Shown one piece after another: positions 1 through 11,914 of a DNA stretch of 64,000 nt (positions within the stretch are counted from its first letter, which is position 1; each line of letters begins with the position of its first letter). The notes under the pieces are model-generated. The model worked only from the letters and a program-made list of their open reading frames with translations, made no database searches and was not told the DNA's origin. Origin of the DNA: Limnanthes douglasii subsp. nivea (taxonomy: Eukaryota; Streptophyta; Magnoliopsida; Brassicales; Limnanthaceae); the NCBI GenBank assembly GCA_036936605.1, contig JAUPFV010000001.1, forward strand, positions 346,033,081 through 346,097,080, in the 5' to 3' direction. The position numbers and the translations under genes were made by a program.

Positions 1-509
1 GACACTCCACATAATATTATGGTGAAAAATAAAGAGGTTTCTCCGACTATAAATGTGGTCCATGATCATCGTACTATATATGTTAATGTTATTACGGAAA
101 ACAATGAGGTTTCTCCTCCAATATAAGTGAGCTCGAATGTTATTGATGTTTTTGTTGGTGTGGAGAAAGAGATAATCTGTATTATTTAATATCAACAAAA
201 CTCTTCTTAAACAACTATGTATTTGGACATGTATTTATTTGTGTATTATCTTTTTTTTCTTAAATGTTGTGATATTATTATATTATGTTTGATATATTAT
301 GTTATAGTCTCTTCTTAAGTATTCTCGCATGATATAGTCTAGAATAAATTTATAATATTTGGTTTTGCATGGTCGTGTGCCGTATGATTCGGCTTCTCAT
401 GATTCATATAGAGTCATGTATTATATTGTCCCTTGTTTTTTGCTTGGTTTCAAAAAATCTAATTTTTTTAGTCTTGAACTACTAATATAAAATTTTTTTG
501 TAAAGGATC

Positions 510-892
510 TCACCATTAAACACCAAGAACTAGAAGCTCCTACAATAAGTGGTTTGGATCCCATTGTTAAGAAGAAGATTATACAGATAGAAATAAATTT
601 ACAAAAGAAACAAGTAAGTGAATTATATTTACTCTCTTCTCTAATATTTTCCCTTATCTCTTATGGTTTTGTCCTAGATGATTGTGGTGTAATGGTTTGT
701 GACTGCAGGAAATATTATATTCAACTGAGGAAACTTGAAAAAGATAAATCTCATGATATTGCATCCACAAAGAAAGTAGAGATGTTCTACATATTTCTTA
801 ATGACAAAAACACTAATAAAGTTTGGGACAGTTTCCGATGTAAAAACAATGAAAGATATATGTTTTTTTATAATGTTTTGTTGTAATATTTG
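510..892 (+). pseudogene. Conserved ORF remnant with a Cys-protease-like DCGV motif (left copy)
   Basis: An open frame at 554-886 encodes about 110 residues and is conserved in the right copy near 50800-51150. It carries DDCGVMVC, which resembles the catalytic-cysteine motif of Ulp1/C48 SUMO proteases that some plant MULE elements carry. The upstream His and Asp of that fold are not visible. A GTAAGT donor at about 613 and a CTGCAG acceptor at about 709 could mark an intron, in which case the DCGV part would be intronic. The surrounding sequence has the acidic, repetitive style seen at 48600-50430. I do not recognise the gene, and the Ulp1 link is a weak inference from one motif. Confidence 0.35.
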
Positions 893-1311
893 TTAACCAC
901 CAATATATTTGGTTAAAAAATTGAATTATTTTATACCGGTCTCACATATATCACCATCTATATATACGTAGTCCATAATATATCATCTATATAAATGCAT
1001 ATGTACCTACATTTTATGTTTAGTTCCCGCATGTATCACCACCTCCATGCATATGTCGCATCTATCATAAATATGGTTTTGTGTCGTCAAACATCTATCA
1101 TGCAGTTGGCTTGTCTTGTCCCACAACTTTGGTTTCTTTTAGTTATGGTAAAAAACATACATTTTTTTTATTAATATTTAGACAACTTTCTATTTTTGTA
1201 ATTAATATAATTTATCATCTTCCCAACTATTTTATCATATCAAAATTTAAACTAGTCAGTAACATTTGATTATTTAATTATTTGATTTGACAAAAGTTGA
1301 TATATTCATGA
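893..1311. other. Non-coding stretch with minisatellite-like motifs
   Basis: No gene is visible. Phrases such as CGCATCTATCAT and CATGTATCACC recur here. They belong to the degenerate minisatellite family seen in stronger form at 22290-22640, 47090-47350 and 49235-49640. Confidence 0.5.
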
Positions 1312-2836
1312 TTAATGTACAATAACTACAAGGTCTGGCCTCATAATGTTCACAGACAATAACCCTGCACCTACACTTTGCAAAAAATTCACATAAGATG
1401 ACCTTACGTCCACGCTTTTTACAAAATTCTCCATCCGGTGAGCTATTTCCTCTGGTATCTCCTTATTTTTCTCCGGTATGCCATTGATCCTGACGGCCTG
1501 ATTTGGCCGGCCATCTTCCCTCGCATCCTCTAACACAATCACATCGATCGCTTTACCTTTTTCCTTCCCCACATCAGGGACTGATGCATCGTCAACCTTA
1601 TTCTCTGTCAAATTACCATCAATTTCATCATCTTTATCAACTAGAACCAATTTTCATTGTGATATCATAACAAAATTCACAACAAAATTATTCCTTTTCA
1701 AAGGAGAACATTCATCCTTCTCAATTTTCTCGTTTTCACGTGAGCGCCGACCACGCTCCTTCACTCCTTCTTCTTCTAATTGTTGTATTGTCTTCTTGTT
1801 GGCTACCATCCCCAACATCTTGAATGGTCAGCATATTCTCCTCCCTCTTAGTGTTCTCTCATGGGGGTGATGCATCCTCAACCTCCTTAACCTTACGACT
1901 CTGGGGCACCGCCAACCAAACCCCAACATTGTTACAAGCACGGTACCTTTTATCCATCAGAGCTCGTAAGTGCTCGATTGTCGCTGTTTTCCCACTACCA
2001 GCTTTCTTCACCTTTCCATCATTTGTAATCTTTAGCTCTGGCACCTGCCACATTTCAGACTTCAAATAGTGACTTGTATAAACAAGCGAGAAGCCTTGTG
2101 ACCCCACGTTGTATTGGTCGTCGTAGATAACCTGATCAACAGATTTATAGTTTCCTCCGGTAAACCTTCCTTGCACCACTCCTAATGTTTTCCCTTACAT
2201 GCAAACATAAAAGACTTTTAGGTAACGTCACCAACGGGTCATGTGCGTAAAAAACCACATAATATTTATATCTTACACTTAGCCCTCCACCGGCTCTCCA
2301 TTTGAAGGTTCATTACGACACTTTCGTGCTTTCGATTCCCCGTAGGAAATTCTACCAATCTTCTAACCGCTGACAGTTGAGTCTAGAAGAAAGATGTTCG
2401 GGCTAAGTTTTCCACATCCACTATAACTAGTAGGTTTGCCTAATAGTCTGGAACAAAAACTACACTCAACAACATCCTCTATCTATTGGCAGTTAGTTGC
2501 ATAGGTTGTGTGCTTAGGAAACTTAAAAAATTATGTATCTAAGGAGCAAAGGTAATCGTAACCCACAATAAAAAAAATGTAGTATCAAGACATGTTTCAT
2601 TCTATTTTTTCTGATACAGCTGCTCTCCGGGCACTAGCACCCTCACTATAACGTCGTTGAGAATACAGTGTCTAACCTTAATTTCACGGAGGTCTTCCTT
2701 AGTTAAGTACCCATATTTTGGGGTTAATCACAAAAAATAATCCTCCAATAAAAGGAGGTTTTAAGCTCTGTTTTGTGCCGTCATCGGAAACGACGTCCGC
2801 TTTCTCTTTCTTTTTACCACCCTTTTTCGACGCCAT
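1312..2836 (-). pseudogene. Broken multi-segment coding remnant of unknown function (left copy)
   Basis: Three minus-strand segments look like decayed exons. The first starts at an ATG at 2836 with a lysine-rich MASKKGGKKKEK and runs, after a one-base shift in an A-run, through KYGYLTKEDLREIKVRH to about 2602. The second is 2179-1859 (106 residues, includes QGRFTGGNYKSVDQVIYDD). The third is 1650-1312 (includes EKGKAIDVIVLEDARED). Stops such as VCM-stop-GK just upstream of segment two break the frame. The same pieces occur at 51539-53110, so most of the damage predates the duplication. I do not recognise the protein. It could be an accessory gene of a transposon or a captured host gene. Confidence 0.4.
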
Positions 2837-3211
2837 CAGGATCAATAGAGTGACTGCAATGATCCAACAATGGTTATCAAAGCAAGTAAACAGCTGGGAT
2901 AACTCGCCTCGACTAGTGCTACTAGCACGCGGTTTTCACAGCCATCCAACCTAATTCGGGTAATCATATCTAAACTGGCCTTAAGGTAGCCCTAAAATAA
3001 CATCACTACCACTCTAACCATGCAACATTTACCAAAAAGAAAATGTTTTGAGCGTATCTTATTTCTACTGGTGGAATCTAAGACGTGCAATGGTGGTGGA
3101 AAGTTTGGCTATACACAAAGTAGTATTTCTTCTCTCTGGAAATCAAAATGCTAATTAGTTCAATGAGTTGCGCGATTACAATAGAATGGATTTTCCCCAA
3201 AATTGATTATA
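2837..3211. other. No feature seen
   Basis: This is plain sequence between the unknown gene remnant and the LTR of element A, matching 53111-53477. A plus-strand ORF at 2718-2954 overlaps the minus-strand remnant and looks like a shadow. Confidence 0.5.
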
Positions 3212-3216
3212 CAACC
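3212..3216. repeat. Target-site duplication of element A, left side
   Basis: CAACC directly precedes the LTR start TGATCG. The same five bases follow the far LTR at 20885-20889. A 5-bp target duplication is the expected mark of an LTR retrotransposon. Confidence 0.9.
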
Positions 3217-3589
3217 TGATCGTTCAAGAAATATTTTCGAGAGGTTTTACAACTAACATAATGTTTGGAAGACTAAAGTTTTAATATTAGTAGTTATGTA
3301 TTATTTAAAGAGAGGCTCTGTATTCAAAAATAGAAAGTTACAAGTAATAGTTTTCTAATCATTAATCAATCACCCTTCCTTAAAAAGGAAGGTGCTTTTA
3401 TAGTACATTTATTAGGTCCCACATGCCTATACAAATTTCTAAATTGTGGTCCATTCCTTAAGTTTATTATTTATTACAAAATAGTCATTTTGTATTACAT
3501 AATTGTTAATTCTTCCTAAAAAGTATTATGTATGCCAATTCATACACAAAATATTTATAATCTTCTAGTAGAATTTCTTTCCCTTATCA
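3217..3589 (-). repeat. Element A LTR, left (3' LTR in element sense)
   Basis: It starts TGATCGTTCAAG and ends CCCTTATCA. It pairs with 20505-20884 and with 53483-54495, the last interrupted by a MITE. The uninterrupted site of that MITE is CTTTTATA at 3395-3402. Confidence 0.88.
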
Positions 3590-4248
3590 GTAGTCCCACA
3601 GTCCTTGTGAAAATATTCGAACGAGGACTGTTATCTCGGTAATTTCTAAGCCTCTTGGGCTACTCGCTACACCACTGTCGAATCTGTAAATAATCCTTCA
3701 CCGGATTTTCTAGATCAAACTTCTTGGGTGAAGAATTTTCTAACAAAAGGGTTCTTCCTCGAATTTCGATCGGCCTTTATAGGTAAGGAACTTCGCTTCA
3801 TTTAAAATTACATCTTCGAATTGATACTATGAATTCGTCAATTTTTTTGGCAATCTTATTAGGTAAAAAATGCCATCGGATGTTTTACATCTCGGTACCC
3901 ATACCAAACGTTTCTCTTAAAATCTTATTTTTTAGTGACATCATGATTTTCTTAAACCACCAATGAAACGCTCTTTCTTTTTTCAGGTATCGATTGGCAT
4001 GCCCTTTGTGTGTCATTTATTCTGACACAAATTATTCTAGGTACGGTGCACTTCTTCCCTATGCACTTATTGCTTTTATATTAGACATTTCCCCTAGGAA
4101 AACAAGCCTCCAAACCTCTAGGCTTTGCCATTTTTTAAAGCCCATTTTTCTTATATAAATTCTTTTATCTTCTTATCAATTTCATCCTACTACTTCTTAG
4201 AGATATAAAGTTTCAGGAAAAAACTTTTTAGAGGCAGAAAGTTAGTTT
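3590..4248. other. Element A untranslated stretch between LTR and antisense ORF
   Basis: No convincing gene. In element sense this is the region just before the 3' LTR; in the sense of the plus-strand ORF it would hold the promoter. TTATATAAATTC at about 4151-4162 could serve as a TATA box about 90 bases before the ATG at 4249. Confidence 0.4.
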
Positions 4249-6652
4249 ATGCCCAAGAACTTCCAAATCCTAGATTGGTTATCGATAAGCCAAAAAGACG
4301 AGGAAAGATGACCCGTCATTTTATACATCGATCCTAAGCCCCAGCCTACAGTCGTTACATATTACGGTATTTGGCCTCCAACTGAAAATTCTATCGCAAT
4401 CATCCCCTCCAATATCTCTTCTCACCCCCTAGTCACACTTGCCCGATCATCGACGAGGATGATTACAAAGTGATGGGTAATGATAGACATTCAAAGGGTT
4501 TTTCTTCAAAGAGAAGCGACACCATAAGTCCGAGAAAGAAAGTAAGCACTCTAAGGAAAGTAAACGTTCTAAGGGTTCTTCATCGCAAAATCTTGTGACT
4601 TTATCTTCTACTCCTCGTGGGACTCATCGACCTACACATAAGGTACCTCTCAAAAATTAACAAAAGCTTATGTAAATCGTATGACAAAATGATCCCTCAA
4701 ACCCATTCATGAGATTGATTCAAATTTGATGATGACAATGTTAAGGCATATTTGGCCTTGATTTTTGGGGACGAGGAAGAGGCAGTAGTTAGTGTTCAAG
4801 ATAATGTTGTAATTTCCGAGAGGGAAATAGTACCAATTGTTGAAGAACAAAGGTTGGTTGCTGCCACTCCTCAACCTATCGAGGAGAAAAAATCAACTAT
4901 TAATGCTCTTCAGACTGACGAGGGGAAAGATGACTGCTGCTATTCAAATTCACAAAAGAGGCTCTCCTTTAGAGAAAATAGTGAAGTCAAAAGAAGAAGT
5001 TCTTTTTCCCCCGCACATTGATTCCTTAGTTGGGAAGAATCTTCAGACAGTTGAAAACAAACACCTTATAGCCCTGCATAAGGTTCAATACAGATACTAT
5101 AATGCAACCGAGGAGGGCAAGCTAAGAGCCCGATCAGAAATTCCATATACTATCTCCATTCATTTTCCATCTGCTGGGGAGACGCCTCATCTGTCAAGGA
5201 CAATGAATTGATATTATACACAGAGATAATGAACTAGGGCTTGCACTTGCCCTTAGATCCATTCATCGTCGAATATTTTTTCATGGTTTATCTCTGCCCA
5301 ACACAAACTAGACCCAACATGTGGTTTACTCTAATGGCCTGCATTATGGCCTCCAAGATCTCGGGGACATGCTTTTCTTTGGAGCAGCTGGTTGGCCTCT
5401 CGGTTTTAGCTAAAAATCCATACTTCCCTTTCTACTCCTTAACCTTGGGTTGCAATCAGAAGGTTGTCAAGGATTTTCTCGAGGTAGACAAAAAATGGAA
5501 GCATCGATTTCTTTTTATCTCTGGCTTTTGGGAGACAAGATCTGAGGCAACAATCATACAGAAAAACAGAGGTATGCTTTTAAGCTTTATTTCCTCAAAT
5601 TTTCTTATGTCTATACTCTTTATACTTTTTCTTTAAAAATAAACAGCCATGACTGGTGTATCTAAGCCATAAGCTGATTTTGTGCCCTCGGAAACCACGA
5701 TCTTCATTGAGCTGAGTAGGTGGGCCAAAGTTGCATGGTTTAACAGATTTAATCCTTCTGATTGGTTATTGCTAGAAGAACTCATGGTTCCTCCTACTGA
5801 ACAAAAAGGTTTAGACCGGTTTGAGGCTAAAGATATACGGGTCTATCTTCCTGCATGGGCTAGAGCCAAAAGCCATCAGGACACAGAATCCGATTCCTCC
5901 TTGCTACCACAAGATGACTTGATTGATCATGATCATGAAAATGACATTCAGAACATCGACTCTCCAACTATCATTTCTTTCAAATATAGATCTTCGTCTA
6001 GCTCATTTAAGATACCTATTGAGGATGATTTTTGTCTTGTCTTTGTAAGCTACTCCGATTCTCGGTCATTATTGGAAAAAAATATACAATATTTAAATGA
6101 TCGAAAAGATTATTATAAGTTAGAAGCTCTATTAGAAAAATAAAACTATGAAAAGCTTCAACAAACATTCTTTACACTTGAAAAAGAAGCCCATGCTATT
6201 TATGAAAAACTAGTTCTTGCTGAGGATTATGTTATGATTTCTCACAAGTGTTGTCAAGATGAAATGGAACTTTTTGCCAAGCTATATGTCGCTAAGGACA
6301 AGCTCATCGCAGCTTATATAAGGAGGAGAATGACAAGGCCTCGAAATATTTTACCGATTGTCTTAAGAATTATGAGCGAGTTGTAAGAGAAAAGCACGCC
6401 ATCTTAGCTCAAGCCAAGAAAAATGAGGCAGCAACTATTGAAGCCTATGCTGCTAACTGTGTGGACAAGTTAAACGCAAGAGATGCGACTATCAAATCTA
6501 GGTTGATTATGAAAATTCATGAACGCTATCCAGACTTGAATTTAAGTAGTTTATGGGGGCTTGTTCCCGTCGAATATCGCCCTCCTGGGATATCTTTAGG
6601 TGATAATGAAAACGATTCTGGGTCTGAAGATAATTCCTTCAAGTCTTCATAA
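4249..6652 (+). pseudogene. Antisense ORF of Tat-type element (gypsy-associated plant protein), decayed
   Basis: The coding remnant starts at ATG 4249 (MPKNFQILDWLSISQ) and runs on the strand opposite gag-pol. Recognisable parts in order are: an acidic serine/lysine-rich region (4752-5021); a core reading PYTISI.FP.AGETPHLSRTMN and then LPLDPFIVEYFF (5100-5630), which resembles the plant family annotated as putative gypsy-type transposon protein (Transposase_28); an intron at about 5570-5645 (GTATGC...AAACAG); a WAKVAWFNRFNPSDWLL segment from 5682; and a coiled-coil-rich C-terminus ending at 6652. Stops and shifts (for example EER-stop near 4305 and a stop after the intron) break it. The right copy lies at 55240-57646. 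Its role is unknown, and no transposase activity is implied. Confidence 0.6.
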
Positions 6653-6782
6653 TAAAATTGTAATTTTAGCTTTTTGGTCCTTATAACCCTTAAGGCAGTT
6701 TTACCCTTATTTTATGAAATACATCGGATTGTTAACTGTTTGCTCAAATTTATTTCAAATATTTTTTAGGTTAATAGTTTGT

Positions 6783-7030
6783 AAACCAACTCTTGTTGGA
6801 GGATTCTTTAGATCCAAAATTAATAATCTGAGACCAACATTTTTGGAGAATCCTTTGGATCCAATATAACTAGTTATAGACCAACTTCTGTTGGAATACC
6901 CTTTAGGTCCAAAATTAATAGATGGAGACCAACTTCTGTTGGAAGACTGTTTAGGTCCAAAATAAATAGTTCGAGACCAAATTCTGGTTGAAGACCATTT
7001 AAGTCTAAAATTAATAGTGAGAGACCAACC
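6783..7030. repeat. Minisatellite in the 3' untranslated part of element A
   Basis: About four to five degenerate units of roughly 55-58 bp follow one another, each with GAGACCAAC, CTTCTGTTGGA and TTTAGGTCCAAAATTAATAG. CCAAC and GTTGG give each unit a short internal inverted repeat. The same array is at 57775-58022. Tat-lineage elements are known for variable tandem repeats at this spot. Confidence 0.8.
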
Positions 7031-7139
7031 TTTTATGGCAAATGTTTATATATATAAGTCGGCAAATAGGACACCTCATTAAAACCTTCCTGCATTACTA
7101 GGATAGGAAAGAGTATGCACTGATGTATTATAAAAACAT

Positions 7140-8072
7140 ATATTTCTTACACTTAAACCAAATAAAATTTAAGATGTTTAATATTTCATGGGTGTTTGAT
7201 ATTTCTTCCTTCTTTGTCCTTGATTCGATACGTTCATTGCTTTACCCTTTCAATAACTTTATATAGACCTTCCCAATTGGGTCCTAATTTTCTGAAGGAC
7301 TTCTCTTTAATGTGGAGAAAAAATTTCCTTAATACTTGGTATCATATCTTGAATTCTCTGCGTTTAACTTTGGAAGCATATCTAATTCTCATCAACGTCT
7401 CGTAATGTAAAGAATTATTTGCGCTTGTCTTTTTTTTCCTCAATCAACCCAGCTCAACTACCCTGTTTCATTGTTAGACTCCTTAAAATATGTGGCAACA
7501 CGATAAGATGTGAAAACAGCTTCAAAATGTACTATCGAATCCATTCCATAAACCAATGCAAAAGAAGATTCTAACGTAGCTATTCGAGGAGTTGTCTGAT
7601 ACGCCTAAAGTACTTCTTGTAAATAATCTGGTCAGTTTCTTGCCTTTCCCTGTAAATTTTTCTTCAACCGAACAAGGATTATTCTCTTAGTAACTTCAAC
7701 TTGACCATTAGATTATGGATGGAAAGGAGCCGCAAAGCATTGTTGTATTCCTCTGGAATCGCAAAATTCTTTCATATCTTTATTGTCGAATTGTGGCCCA
7801 TTATCAGTAGTAATCTTCAGTGGAACCCCAAAACGACATCAAATATTTGAAATCATAAACTTTATTATATCATTGTCCTTTGTGCCAGCTAATGGTTCTG
7901 CTTCCATCCACTTTGATAAATAATCTACTGCTAAATTTATAGTCTCACGTCCCCTGGATGCCATTGGTAAAGGTCCGACAAGGTCGATGCCCCATCGGTC
8001 GAATGACAGTGTTTCATATATGCTTTCAAGAGGAACCCCCACTATATGAATTGTGTTGGAAAACCTCCCACA
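7140..8072 (-). pseudogene. Element A integrase, C-terminal two thirds (left copy)
   Basis: The minus-strand frame 8042-7839 reads WGIDLVGPLP (first catalytic Asp) and AVDYLSKWMEAEPL, the start of the DDE integrase core. Further down the strand, LGPNWEGLYKVIERVK and HPWNIKHL near 7300-7150 are the conserved integrase C-terminus. Stops and frameshifts interrupt the parts between. The N-terminal zinc-binding part is separated from it by element B and appears after each B LTR instead. A comparison with 58140-59202 shows the ancestral uninterrupted form. Confidence 0.75.
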
Positions 8073-8077
8073 AGTAT
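8073..8077. repeat. Target-site duplication of element B (copy 1 of 3)
   Basis: AGTAT stands before the first B LTR, and again directly after it (10016-10020) and after the second LTR (17653-17657). The unoccupied site is at 59062-59066. Confidence 0.85.
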
Positions 8078-10015
8078 TGATAAGTGCATTTCATGTCACT
8101 TATTACGCTTCCATTATACTTAAAATCGTCGCCAGTTCTCAAGTATTCGCTGTGTTTTAACGTGTTTTTCCAATATTCTTAAAGACGCTTGTGCCGCGGG
8201 TAAATTGTGATAATATTAATAAATTTGGAGTTTAAATTGAAGAAACTGGAAAATCAATGTACTTGAGGGAAATTTTGGAACAGTTGAAAAAAATATATAT
8301 TAATTTTAAGAAAATATATTATGACTAGTGCTTTTCCAAAGAAAAATATATTAATGCTTGAAAAAATATATTAATGTTAAAAAAAAGAAAATATATATTT
8401 CATGAGATATTGTTTAAAATATTGAATTAAGAAAAAAATATTAAAGCAAAGCACAAAAGAAAATTAATGCTGAATTAAGAAAACAATATTAGACTAATGC
8501 TAAGGTTTTATTTAGCTATATTATTTAAAATATTATTTTATTTAGCATAAATATTTCCTATTCGTAATTTGGTTTTTTAAAAGTTTCGAAGTTATAAATA
8601 GAAGAGACGGAGGGAAGGAATAGAAGTGTACCGTTTGGGTTTTGTTTTTTTGGCATAATTCAAAATAGAAAAGAAGAAAATTTACAATTGGCTACTTACT
8701 CGGCTTTTGACGGACTTGGTTTACGGCAGATACAGATCAAAGGAGAAAAGAAGAAATTGGTTTCTACTAGGGTATTCTCCAAAACGAGAAAAAAAGGAAG
8801 AGAATTTGGGTTTTCATGCACAAGCATACAAAATCGGAACATACGGAAAGAAGAGAAAACGCTTTTGGTTTCTTGTTTCCGGCAGAATATATAAAGGGAA
8901 GGAGAAAATACAGGTGGGGCCTACTTTTGTTGTTCTTTCGATCTTACAGAAGACACAAACAGAGAAAACGAGAGGAAGGAGGACAACAACTGGTGTTTTC
9001 GATCGGCAGCGGGTGACAGCTACTGCCCGTTTTCGACCGGCAGTTGACGTAACGGCTACAGTGTTTTCGATCGATAGTTTATATATTGTTCGAGACAGGT
9101 GACGCCTACTTTTTTTTCGTTGTTTTTTCGATCGGTAATTTACGGAGTGTTTCTGTCAGGGGATATTTACGTCTACTGTTCGGTTTAACGTTCTCTAAAC
9201 TCTTATTCGTTTATTTACATTCGTCTTAGAGCTATGTTAACTTTTGAGCCCATGATGATGATTCGTTCGATTATGAACTAATTGTTGTCATGGAACTCTA
9301 ACGAATTTGTTTGAATAATACTTATGGTTTGATTGCTTGATTCATTTGTGAGATACGTTTATCGGTTATCTATTATGGCTGTGCTTATCGTTAGATGCGT
9401 CACGAAAATCTAGTTTGTTAATCTTTAATGAATGCGAAAGTGGATTTAAGGGTTTAGAACTTGTCATGCTAGCATAGGTTCTTGAATGATTCGTATTATG
9501 ATTGTTCATCATTCGTAATATGTCACTAACCATATCATATTACCCTATGTAATCGAAATCGATAACTTGCGCTTAAAACCAATTGTACCTCAATCCGTAT
9601 AGACATATAGGATTGTCATGCAAGGGTGTCTGCTTAACTGCTATCTCTTTTGTGGTTGTTTAAGTGGTTTGGTTTACGTGTACTGAAAGGTAGCGTATAC
9701 TGATTTCGTGTAATCTGATTGGTAATCGTTGTTATCATACATATTGATTAAGTATATTAATACTATGAGTAAAATAAACAATGAAGTTAGGGTTCCATTT
9801 TCTCTTGCATAAGTAAACTCGTTAGTTAATCTCTTTAGTTAATTTGTTTAGTTATATTCATACTTTATTACTCGTTCAAGCATTAGTCTAATAATCATAC
9901 TTTGTTGCATAAGTGAATTCTTGTCATATACACCCGGTGTTCGTGGGAACGATCTTTCTTACTTATTACTTGCTACTATTTGACCGCGTATACTTGTGTG
10001 AGAAAAAGACTAACA
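8078..10015 (+). repeat. Element B LTR 1
   Basis: The LTR is 1938 bp, TGATAAGTGC to CTAACA, closely matching 15698-17652. Open frames inside it (8688-9102) lie downstream of the TATA box and are not convincing genes. Confidence 0.9.
8592..8600 (+). promoter_or_regulatory. TATA box of element B LTR 1
   Basis: TTATAAATA followed by GAAGAG, at the same place in the second LTR (16213-16221). This is the likely core promoter of the element. Confidence 0.55.
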
Positions 10016-11914
10016 AGTATCACACATTTTTACCAACTCTTTTGCATCGGAAGAAACCGTGACCCAGTAATATCCTGCCGAAAATACTCTTCGAATCAAC
10101 GTTTTGTACCCACAATGTACAGATCTCTCTCCATCATGTAATTATGATAATATCATCTGTGATGCATCTTTCTCCAAGCATTGGAGTAAAGGTCTGCTAA
10201 AATAGTTTTTGTACAAAATTCCCCAAGGACGATATAACCATGTTATTTAAAACAGATTTTTTAGACAACAATTTATCAATCCGAAATTTATTGTTTTCTT
10301 AAAAGTCAATAATGTCTACCCTCCAATCATTCTCCTTACTGATAGATACCTGAAAAGATTCACAACTCCAACCACTTGCTCCGAATTTTTCGTAATTGAA
10401 GGATTTTCTTGTATAACAATCCATTGATAATCCTCCGAATATGGAACAGTTGCCACAGAATCCGCCACATCCCTTCTCTTTAGACGTGTTTGTAACTCAC
10501 ATTTCAGAAGAGTAAAGATAAATCTTTTAGTGCCTTCAAGTATTTTACTAGGTGATCATTTCTTGCCTCATATTGACACAAAACATGGTTTACGAGTAAT
10601 TGTGAATCACTTATCAACCTCACTATTTTAGCTTCACAAATTTGAACAAGACTCAACTTTGGAAGGGCCACTTCGTATTATGCCTCATTGTTTGTGGCTT
10701 TACCCAAACGGATTGCTTGGTTCATGACAATTCCTTTGGGAGAAATTAACTGCACCCCTACCCCGCTTTATGTTATACTTGAACCCCCATTCAACCAGAT
10801 TTTCCATTTTGGTTCAGGATTTTCATCATCTATCTTCATATTCGATCGTTCATGGGTGAAATTCTACTAGGAAATCTGCTAAAGCTTGTGCTTTAATTGT
10901 AGTTATAGGCTCATACTTATATCAAAATATCCTAGTTCCACTGGTAACATGGTCATTCTTCCTAATATATCAGGCCTTTGAAGCATATTTTTTTATTGGG
11001 AAGGATGTTGGTACAATAAAAGAATGAGCTTGAAAATATGGTCTCATCTTCCGAGCAGCAATTACCAATGCAAGAGCTAATTTTTCTACTTTAAATATCT
11101 ATTCTCAGCATCCAACAAACTCTTGCTACAATAATATACTGGTCTTTGGAGGTTTTCTTCTTCTCGAATTAAGACAACACTTACTGCATATTCCGATACT
11201 GCAAAGTAACATACAATTTTTCCCCCAGAATTGGTTTTATCAAAATATCTGGTGATTCCATGTATTCTTTAATTCAATGGAAAGCTTCAGAGCATTAGTT
11301 CATCCACTTAAAGTTATTTGCTTGTCTTAAAACTTGGAAAATGAGGCATATTTATCCGAAGAACGAGATAAAAATCAATTTAATGCTGCCAATCTACCTA
11401 TTAGTATTTGTACCTCTTTAATATATCGAGGAGGCGTCATGGCACTTAAGCTTTTAACTGAGTCGGATCAGTTTCAATTCCTCATTCGCTGACTATATAC
11501 CCTAGAAAGTTTCATGATCGGACCTCAAACGTACATTTCTCTCGATTCAACTTTAGGTTGACCATCTTTAAGTTAGCAAACGTTTCCTCACTCTGTCAAA
11601 TCCGTAAAATGGGTTGGGTAGATCCATTTGTTAGACATTGGCCTAGTATTCTATTGCGTACTATATTCCCGCTGGCTTACTCTAGGCCTCAGAGTATATT
11701 GGCTTGATACTTTAGGTTGAACATTTGTTTTAAGTGATTAGGCTGCACTCAGAGTTCTCTAAAATTGGTTATGTTCCAACCGATCAAAAGAACCTATCTC
11801 CGAAGCACGAGTCTCTTTTACCAGATTTTTTTTTTCAATTTGATCTAACAAAGCCCCAAATTCTATTGTTTTCTTCTCGGCCATAGTATCCTTTAGTATC
11901 CCAGGAAGTAGTAC
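10016..11914 (-). pseudogene. Element A right part, extra copy between the two B LTRs
   Basis: This begins with AGTAT and then continues exactly as element A does after its B insertion site (compare 59062 onward). On the minus strand it carries the integrase zinc-binding N-terminus (10160-10020), RNase H remnants (about 10700-10450) and the tail of reverse transcriptase. It then jumps at about 11590, through the shared 1.8-kb deletion, to the gag zinc-knuckle side. It stops abruptly at 11914 (...GAAGTAGTAC), where B gag sequence starts. It keeps about 220 bp near 10460-10680 that the other copy (17653 onward) has lost. Confidence 0.8.

Larger units (their letters stand above)
1..3216. repeat. 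Left copy of a large duplicated block (flank of element A)
   Basis: This stretch matches 50300-53482 almost base for base, with small indels. The match runs up to and through the element A insertion site and carries on into the element, so it is one arm of a segmental duplication and not a repeat limited to one transposon. It holds two sets of broken coding remnants, one on each strand, described separately. The block continues left of the window, so its true start cannot be seen. Confidence 0.9.

Noticed and set aside
8688..9102. Genes inside the B LTRs (also 16228-16739)
   Set aside because: The frames change between the two LTRs and no domain is seen; better explained as chance frames in an LTR leader.
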